Source of the DNA: an uncultured Bacteroidales bacterium
GTDB lineage: Bacteria > Bacteroidota > Bacteroidia > Bacteroidales > WCHB1-69
DNA length: 59,770 nucleotides
Assembly (NCBI GenBank): GCA_905235135.1
Contig: CAJOKR010000008.1
Span: 1 to 59,770, forward strand
Direction: 5' to 3'
The position numbers and the translations under genes were made by a program. Numbering within the stretch: the stretch's first letter is position 1; each line of letters starts with the position of its first letter. Below, in pieces: positions 52,792-59,770 of the stretch. The notes beneath the pieces are model-generated. The model did no database searches. It saw only the letters and a list, made by a program, of their open reading frames with translations, and was not told where the DNA came from.

Positions 52792-54130
52792 TCTTCAAAT
52801 ACCCGTACCGTTCCCCATTCCGCACCAGCATCGTCACGGTCAGCACGAGGGCGGCGACCTCGGCGAAGATGATGGCGTACCAGATGCCGCTGACCCCGAC
52901 AATCGCGGGCAACAGCAGCACCGCCAAGGTCTCGCAAACCAACGTGCGGTTGGTGGAGATGAGCGCTGAAACTAATCCGTTGTTCAGCGCGGTGAAGAAG
53001 GCCGAGGCGTACCCGTTGAAGCCCATCAGCAGGAAGGAGATACCGTAAATCCGCAGAGCGTGAGTTGTAAGCGTCAGCAAATCAGGGTCATAACCAACGA
53101 AAACCTGCGCTAACGGACGGGCCAACAGTTGCGCGAGAAGAAACTCCGTCAGTCCCATAATCCCAATCAGCATCATACTTTTGGTGAAAACGTTCCGCAG
53201 TTCATCGCGGTTTCCCGCCCCGTAATGGAAACTGACAATCGGTCCAGAACCCATACCATAGCCGATATTGACCGCAGCGAAAATGAACGCCACATACATG
53301 ACCACCCCGTATGCCGCCACTCCTTTTTCCCCTATATACCTCATCAGCTGATAGTTATAGAGCATCGCCACCACCGCGGCCGAAATATTCGAGAAAAACT
53401 CGCTGATGCCATTGACGCAAGTCTGCCGCAACGCCGCGCCGTCGAACACGGGACGACCTAACTGCAGACGCGAACTGTTGGGAACGATGAAATAGACCAG
53501 CGGAATGGTTGCACCCGTCAGCTGCGAGAGCGCCGTGGCCCATGCCGCACCCTTCAAACCCCAGCCGAAACCCGCGATGAACAGGGCATCTAACGCCATA
53601 TTCAACCCTCCGGCAATAAGGGTTACAATCAGACCGAGATTCGGCTTTTCCGCTGCGATGAGCATCGAATGGAACATAATCTCCAGCATGAAAAACGGCA
53701 TAGCCAGAAACAAAATCCGTCCGTACATCACACACTCGCCCAACAAAGCCTCGTCCGCACCCAACAGGATGGAAACATCGTCGAGAAACGGCCATCCCAC
53801 GGCGGCAAACAATACACCGAAGAACCCACCGAGATAGACCAACATGGAGAAAATCCGGTTGGCCTTGACGGGATTCCCTTCTCCCAACGTCTTAGCTATC
53901 AACGCCGTGCCGCCCGCCCCGAAGACGAAACCGATCACGCTCAGGAACATGATAAAGGGGTAGATGAGGTTGAGGGCGGCGAAGGAGGTCGTACCTGCGA
54001 AATTGGAGACGAAAAAGCCGTCAACCACGCTGTAGATCGAGATGAACACCATCATCACCATGGAGGGGATGGTGAAGCGCAGCAGTTTCCTTATCGTGAA
54101 GTGGTCGGAAAGGAGAATCGGTTTTTTCAT
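52787..54130 (-). CDS. MATE-family efflux transporter
   Basis: About 447 residues from ATG 54130 (MKKPILLSDHFTIRKLLRFTIPSMV), with about twelve membrane helices in two halves. The first half includes VVDGFFVSNFAGTTSFAALNLIYP (in pieces) and FGAGGTALIAKTLGEG. The second includes GISEFFSNISAAVVAMLYN and GMGSGPIVSFHYGAGNRDE. MATE proteins export drugs or metabolites in exchange for Na+ or H+. The -7 element lies only 8 bases from the ATG, so the mRNA is probably leaderless or nearly so. Confidence 0.88.
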   Translation of the reverse strand: MKKPILLSDHFTIRKLLRFTIPSMVMMVFISIYSVVDGFFVSNFAGTTSFAALNLIYPFIMFLSVIGFVFGAGGTALIAKTLGEGNPVKANRIFSMLVYLGGFFGVLFAAVGWPFLDDVSILLGADEALLGECVMYGRILFLAMPFFMLEIMFHSMLIAAEKPNLGLIVTLIAGGLNMALDALFIAGFGWGLKGAAWATALSQLTGATIPLVYFIVPNSSRLQLGRPVFDGAALRQTCVNGISEFFSNISAAVVAMLYNYQLMRYIGEKGVAAYGVVMYVAFIFAAVNIGYGMGSGPIVSFHYGAGNRDELRNVFTKSMMLIGIMGLTEFLLAQLLARPLAQVFVGYDPDLLTLTTHALRIYGISFLLMGFNGYASAFFTALNNGLVSALISTNRTLVCETLAVLLLPAIVGVSGIWYAIIFAEVAALVLTVTMLVRNGERYGYLKT

Positions 54131-54137
54131 ACAGGGC

Positions 54138-54146
54138 GCAAAAATA
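54138..54146 (-). promoter_or_regulatory. -7 element very close to the MATE start
   Basis: TATTTTTGC ends seven bases before the ATG at 54130. Usual spacing would put the RNA start at or next to the ATG. Confidence 0.5.
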
Positions 54147-54181
54147 CGTTTTTTTTCAGCCTTCATTGCCCTTATAGCAAA

Positions 54182-54220
54182 GAAAAAAAGGCTGTCGCAA
54201 TGCTAAGCACTACGACAGCC
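54182..54220 (-). terminator. Intrinsic terminator of clpB
   Basis: Stem GGCTGTCG / CGACAGCC (54190-54197 with 54213-54220) followed on the minus strand by a run of seven T. It lies 26 bases after the clpB stop. Confidence 0.9.
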
Positions 54221-54246
54221 CACAGAGTAACATTACAAATATTGTC

Positions 54247-56844
<2,598 letters not shown>

Positions 56845-56854
56845 ATTTTTCGGT

Positions 56855-56945
56855 TTAAGGTTTTCGGTTTAAGGTTTAAGGTTTAAGGTTTAAGGTTTAA
56901 GGTTTAAGGTTTAAGGTTTAAGGTTGAGGGTTAAGGTTAAAAGGT
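56855..56945. repeat. Heptamer-periodic array 5' of clpB
   Basis: Tandem GGTTTAA units starting 10 bases before the clpB start, drifting to GAGGGTTAAGG at the far end. In the clpB sense it reads CCTTAAA, matching the arrays before mpl and the PspC gene. Confidence 0.9.
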
Positions 56946-57023
56946 TAATGTTTGTTGAAGCAGGGGCAATATGGCAAATATGTTGCCAAACGCAAAACAC
57001 TGACAAAATGGCAGTCGGTATTG

Positions 57024-57098
57024 CGTTTTCGCCGCAGGCGAAAGTTTTTGTGATTTCTGTGATTTCAGTGTGAGATTCTACATTCGCCGCAGGCGAAA
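57024..57098. repeat. Two copies of a 15-bp near-palindrome
   Basis: TTCGCCGCAGGCGAA occurs at about 57028-57042 and again at about 57083-57097, upstream of the carboxyltransferase gene. It could be a regulator site or small hairpins. The rest of 56946-57182 shows only the promoter noted at 57105. Confidence 0.5.
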
Positions 57099-57104
57099 AA
57101 AATG

Positions 57105-57113
57105 TATCTTTGC
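57105..57113 (+). promoter_or_regulatory. -7 element of the carboxyltransferase gene
   Basis: TATCTTTGC, exact TAnnTTTGC, 69 bases ahead of the ATG at 57183. The second palindrome overlaps the expected upstream promoter region. Confidence 0.6.
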
Positions 57114-57182
57114 CACCGTCTGCAATGCAGCAATAGTTATTACATTTTATTGATTTACAGAAAGATAAAAGAGGTATAAAGT

Positions 57183-58973
57183 ATGAAAAAGCGTATCAAA
57201 TTCTGTTTGGTGTATCGTGATATGTGGCAGTCGTCGGGCAAGTACCAGCCCAGGGTTGACCAGCTGACGGAGATTGCCCCCGTGATTGTGCGGATGGGCT
57301 GCTTCGACCGCGTGGAGACCAACGGCGGCGCCTTCGAGCAGGTGAACCTGCTGTACGGTGAGAACCCCAACAAGGCCGTCCGCGAGTGGACGAAGCCGTT
57401 GCGCGAGGCCGGCATCCAGTGCCAGATGCTGGAACGCGCCCTTAACGGGCTGCGCATGTACCCCGTGCCCGCCGACGTGCGCCGGCTCATGTGCAAGGTC
57501 AAGAAAGCCCAGGGCGTCGATGTGGTGCGCTCATTCTGCGGCCTCAACGACCACCGCAACCTGGAGCTCTCCATCAAATACGCCAACGAGTTCGGACTCA
57601 TCTCGCAGGCCGCCCTCAGCATCTCGCACTCGCCCGTGCACACGCTGGAGCACTACCTCGCCGTGGTCGATAAATACGTGGAATACGGCGCAAAGGAGAT
57701 CGGTCTCAAGGATATGGCCGGCATCGGTCGTCCCGCGACCCTCGGCAAGCTGGTGAAGGCCATCAAGGAGAAATACCCGCATCTGGTCATCCAATACCAC
57801 GGCCACACGGGTCCCGGCCTCTCTATGGCATCCGTCCTCGAGGTCTGCCGCAATGGCGCCGACATCATCGACGTGGCCATGGAACCCCTCTCCTGGGGTA
57901 TGGTCCACCCCGACGTCATCGCTGTGCAGGCCATGCTCCGCGACGACGGTTTCGAGGTCGCCGACATCGACATGAACGCTTACATGGAGGCTCGTTCGCT
58001 CACCCAGAAGTTCATTGACGACTTCCTCGGTTACTTCATCGAGCCGAAGAACAAGATTTCCACGTCGCTGCTACTCGGCTGCGGTCTGCCCGGCGGCATG
58101 ATGGGCTCCATGATGGCCGACATGAAGGGCATCCACAGCTACCTCAACCGCACTTTGGAGAAAGACGGCAAACCGACGCTCACCGAAGACGAGCTGATGG
58201 TCAAGCTGTTCAACGAGGTGGAGGCTGTGTGGCCGATGGTCGGCACCCCCGGCTTAGTGACCCCATTCAGCCAATACGTGAAAAACATCGCGCTGATGAA
58301 CGTCCGCGCCGAGGTGGAGGGCAAGCCGCGCTTCACCTACATGGAACAGAAACAGTGGGATATGATTCTCGGCAAGTGCGGACAGCTGCCCGGACCGCTC
58401 GCACCCGAAATCATCGAGATGGCCAAGGAGAAGGGATATACCTTCTTCGACGGCGTGCCGCAAGACAACTACCCCGACGAGCTGCCGAAGTACCGCAAGA
58501 TGATGGAGGAGAAAGGCTGGGATGTCGGTCAGGACGAAGAGGAACTCTTCGAGTTAGCTATGCACGAGCAGCAGTATGTGGAGTACAAAGAGGGCCGCGC
58601 GAAGCAGAACTTCAACCGCGAGCTCGCCGCCGCCAAGGAGAAAGCCCAGAACGGCGGAAAAGTCACCGTGCCCATCAAGCCCGCATACGACCCGCAGGAG
58701 GATGCCGCCATCCGGATGAAGAACGACCCGACACTCCGTCCGGTAACTGCTCCCGCCAGCGGACAGCTGATTTGGGAGGTGGCCGTCGATGGCGAGACCT
58801 CCAAGGCCAAGCCCATCGGTACCCCGTTCAAGAAAGACGAGGTGATGTGCCACATCAGCACCTACTACGGCATGGAGCCGGTCGCCAGCTTCTTCGACGG
58901 CCAACTGGTGGAGGTGGTGGTGAGCCACGGTCACAAAGTCAACCGCGGCGACATCATCGCGTTCTTGAAGTAG
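57183..58973 (+). CDS. Oxaloacetate decarboxylase / pyruvate carboxylase-type carboxyltransferase
   Basis: A 596-residue protein. The HMGL-like TIM-barrel carboxyltransferase (~1-300) begins CLVYRDMWQSSGKYQPR, the Bacteroidota variant of the usual 'DTTLRDxHQS'. ETNGGAFEQVNLLYGENP follows, with the metal/biotin-site segment IQYHGHTGPGLSMAS near 200. The conserved carboxylase domain (~320-470; LVTPFSQYVKNIALMNV, GPLAPEI) follows. The last ~70 residues look like a biotin-carrier domain (PVTAPASGQLIWEV...ISTYYGMEPVASFFDGQLVEVV). The biotinylated Lys of AMKM is missing, with YYGM in its place. The family moves CO2 between biotin and oxaloacetate or pyruvate. Its TAG stop is the start of a 26-bp palindrome element. 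Confidence 0.82.
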   Translation: MKKRIKFCLVYRDMWQSSGKYQPRVDQLTEIAPVIVRMGCFDRVETNGGAFEQVNLLYGENPNKAVREWTKPLREAGIQCQMLERALNGLRMYPVPADVRRLMCKVKKAQGVDVVRSFCGLNDHRNLELSIKYANEFGLISQAALSISHSPVHTLEHYLAVVDKYVEYGAKEIGLKDMAGIGRPATLGKLVKAIKEKYPHLVIQYHGHTGPGLSMASVLEVCRNGADIIDVAMEPLSWGMVHPDVIAVQAMLRDDGFEVADIDMNAYMEARSLTQKFIDDFLGYFIEPKNKISTSLLLGCGLPGGMMGSMMADMKGIHSYLNRTLEKDGKPTLTEDELMVKLFNEVEAVWPMVGTPGLVTPFSQYVKNIALMNVRAEVEGKPRFTYMEQKQWDMILGKCGQLPGPLAPEIIEMAKEKGYTFFDGVPQDNYPDELPKYRKMMEEKGWDVGQDEEELFELAMHEQQYVEYKEGRAKQNFNRELAAAKEKAQNGGKVTVPIKPAYDPQEDAAIRMKNDPTLRPVTAPASGQLIWEVAVDGETSKAKPIGTPFKKDEVMCHISTYYGMEPVASFFDGQLVEVVVSHGHKVNRGDIIAFLK

Positions 58974-59013
58974 AGACGCACGATTTGTAGAGACGCACGG
59001 CCGTGCGTCTCTA
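58971..59013. repeat. 26-bp palindrome with leading half-copy (copy 3), overlapping a stop codon
   Basis: The half-copy TAGAGACGCACGA (58971-58983) supplies the TAG stop of the preceding gene and is followed by a full palindrome (half TAGAGACGCACGG) at 58988-59013. The layout matches 17281-17323. Confidence 0.85.
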
Positions 59014-59073
59014 CAATGCCGTGCGTTCATGTGGATATCAAGGGACCGCCCATGCAATCCTCCCGCTTCTCTT

Positions 59074-59484
59074 TCACGCGCAAACCAGTTTTGGTATCAT
59101 CATCGCGCAATAATCGATGATAGCGTTAGTTATTTCGAAACCCCTATCGCAGATTTTCTTGTCTGTTGTGCCGTCATAGCCCATGCACAGATGTGTGATG
59201 TCGTAGCCGTTGTTCACATAATTCAGCAACTTCCTGTCTCGTTTCGCAACAGCATCACGATACTTGTCAATGGATGGGCGTCTTTTCCCTTTACGTACCT
59301 GAAAGACAGTGTCGAGAGCAATCAAACAGCCTTTCCATAGGATATCCCCGGCAGTCCGGACATATTTGCTGTCAATATACGACTGTATTTCAGGATCATA
59401 CTTAGCCTTCTTGATTGTCTCTTCCGCGTTAGCCACATACCTTCTGGCCTCTTCGATGGAATAAGTGATCTTAGTGTTTTCCAT
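59074..59484 (-). CDS. DUF5618-type small helical protein
   Basis: About 136 residues from ATG 59484 (MENTKITYSIEEARRYVANAEETIKKAK). The blocks SKYVRTAGDILWKGCLIALDTVFQ, RRPSIDKYRDAVAKRDRKLLNYVNNGYDITHLCMGYDGT (in pieces) and FEITNAIIDYCAMMI match the DUF5618 pattern of HEPN-like helical proteins in Bacteroidota. Function unknown. A -7 element (TATCTTTGC) lies 36 bases ahead. Upstream in-frame ATGs would need a start inside the promoter. Confidence 0.75.
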   Translation of the reverse strand: MENTKITYSIEEARRYVANAEETIKKAKYDPEIQSYIDSKYVRTAGDILWKGCLIALDTVFQVRKGKRRPSIDKYRDAVAKRDRKLLNYVNNGYDITHLCMGYDGTTDKKICDRGFEITNAIIDYCAMMIPKLVCA

Positions 59485-59519
59485 GTTTTCTGATTTGATG
59501 AATAATAAAAATCTCCGCC

Positions 59520-59528
59520 GCAAAGATA
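59520..59528 (-). promoter_or_regulatory. -7 element of the DUF5618 gene
   Basis: TATCTTTGC, exact TAnnTTTGC, minus strand. The stretch from here to the right end of the window (59529-59770) shows no gene I can support. Confidence 0.6.
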
Positions 59529-59770
59529 CACTTTTTCCAATACGGTTGCCTAATAATATTAAAATATTTTTTCCGTGCATTATTTAACTATTAACTGTTA
59601 ATTTTTAAATGCACAAAAAAAAAACGGAAATTTACAGTGGGTAAAGCAAAAACCAGCTTCAATTTGGTTTTCCGGGCACAAAAACACCCACGAAACAGCC
59701 ACGAATTCTCAAAAACGACGCTTTCTCGTAATTCACGTGCCCTTGCGAGTCCCAGATTCCGTTTGGCCTG

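Noticed and set aside
59604..59770. Open frames at the right edge on the minus strand.
   Set aside because: Partial, Phe/Lys-rich translations without recognisable domains; cannot be told from chance frames at the window end.

Overview
This window looks like chromosomal DNA of an uncultured or little-studied member of the Bacteroidota, most likely Bacteroidales. Supporting signs are type IX secretion (T9SS) C-terminal sorting domains on three large exported proteins, TonB-dependent and barrel-type outer membrane proteins, a DUF1573 protein, PyrK/PyrD-type dihydroorotate dehydrogenase, and many copies of the Bacteroidota -7 promoter element TAnnTTTGC just upstream of genes. No rRNA or tRNA gene was recognised.

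Left part (1-22722): an Mpl-type murein-recycling ligase, a DUF1573 protein, an ECF sigma factor with a probable membrane anti-sigma partner, a small outer membrane barrel, pyrK and pyrD, a large T9SS-exported amidase, a YrdC-type protein and coaD, two thioredoxin-fold exported proteins (the first frameshifted), a DUF6029-type outer membrane protein, two TonB-receptor-like proteins, a PspC-domain protein, and a twice-frameshifted Omp28-like T9SS protein.

Centre (22963-51990, minus strand): about 29 kb and 25 tightly packed genes that look like one operon. It begins with tssH, tssB, tssC, two hcp genes, vgrG, a PAAR-like gene and a Tle1-like phospholipase effector module. It ends with tssG-like, tssK-like, tssE and tssF genes and an NlpC/P60 hydrolase. 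Between these two type VI secretion (T6SS) blocks lies a set I regard as the main discovery: a ubiquitin-like protein (36750-37070), an E2-like conjugating enzyme with HPN and active-site Cys, an E1-like activating enzyme, a membrane-anchored JAMM/JAB isopeptidase, and a lipoprotein-type vWA/membrane/RING/FHA protein that could act as an E3 ligase. Three further envelope proteins are interleaved. The layout suggests that assembly, turnover or control of this contractile injection machine is coupled to protein modification by a ubiquitin-like tag. The operon is preceded by a probable promoter and a roughly 275-nt leader that can fold into a long hairpin or an alternative terminator.

Right part (52000-59770): a probable structured ncRNA resembling 6S RNA, a MATE transporter, the housekeeping clpB, an oxaloacetate decarboxylase/pyruvate carboxylase-type carboxyltransferase with a degenerate biotin domain, and a DUF5618-type protein. 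Two families of short repeats punctuate gene ends across the window: heptamer-periodic arrays at gene boundaries, and a 26-bp palindrome whose first TAG serves as the stop codon of two genes.
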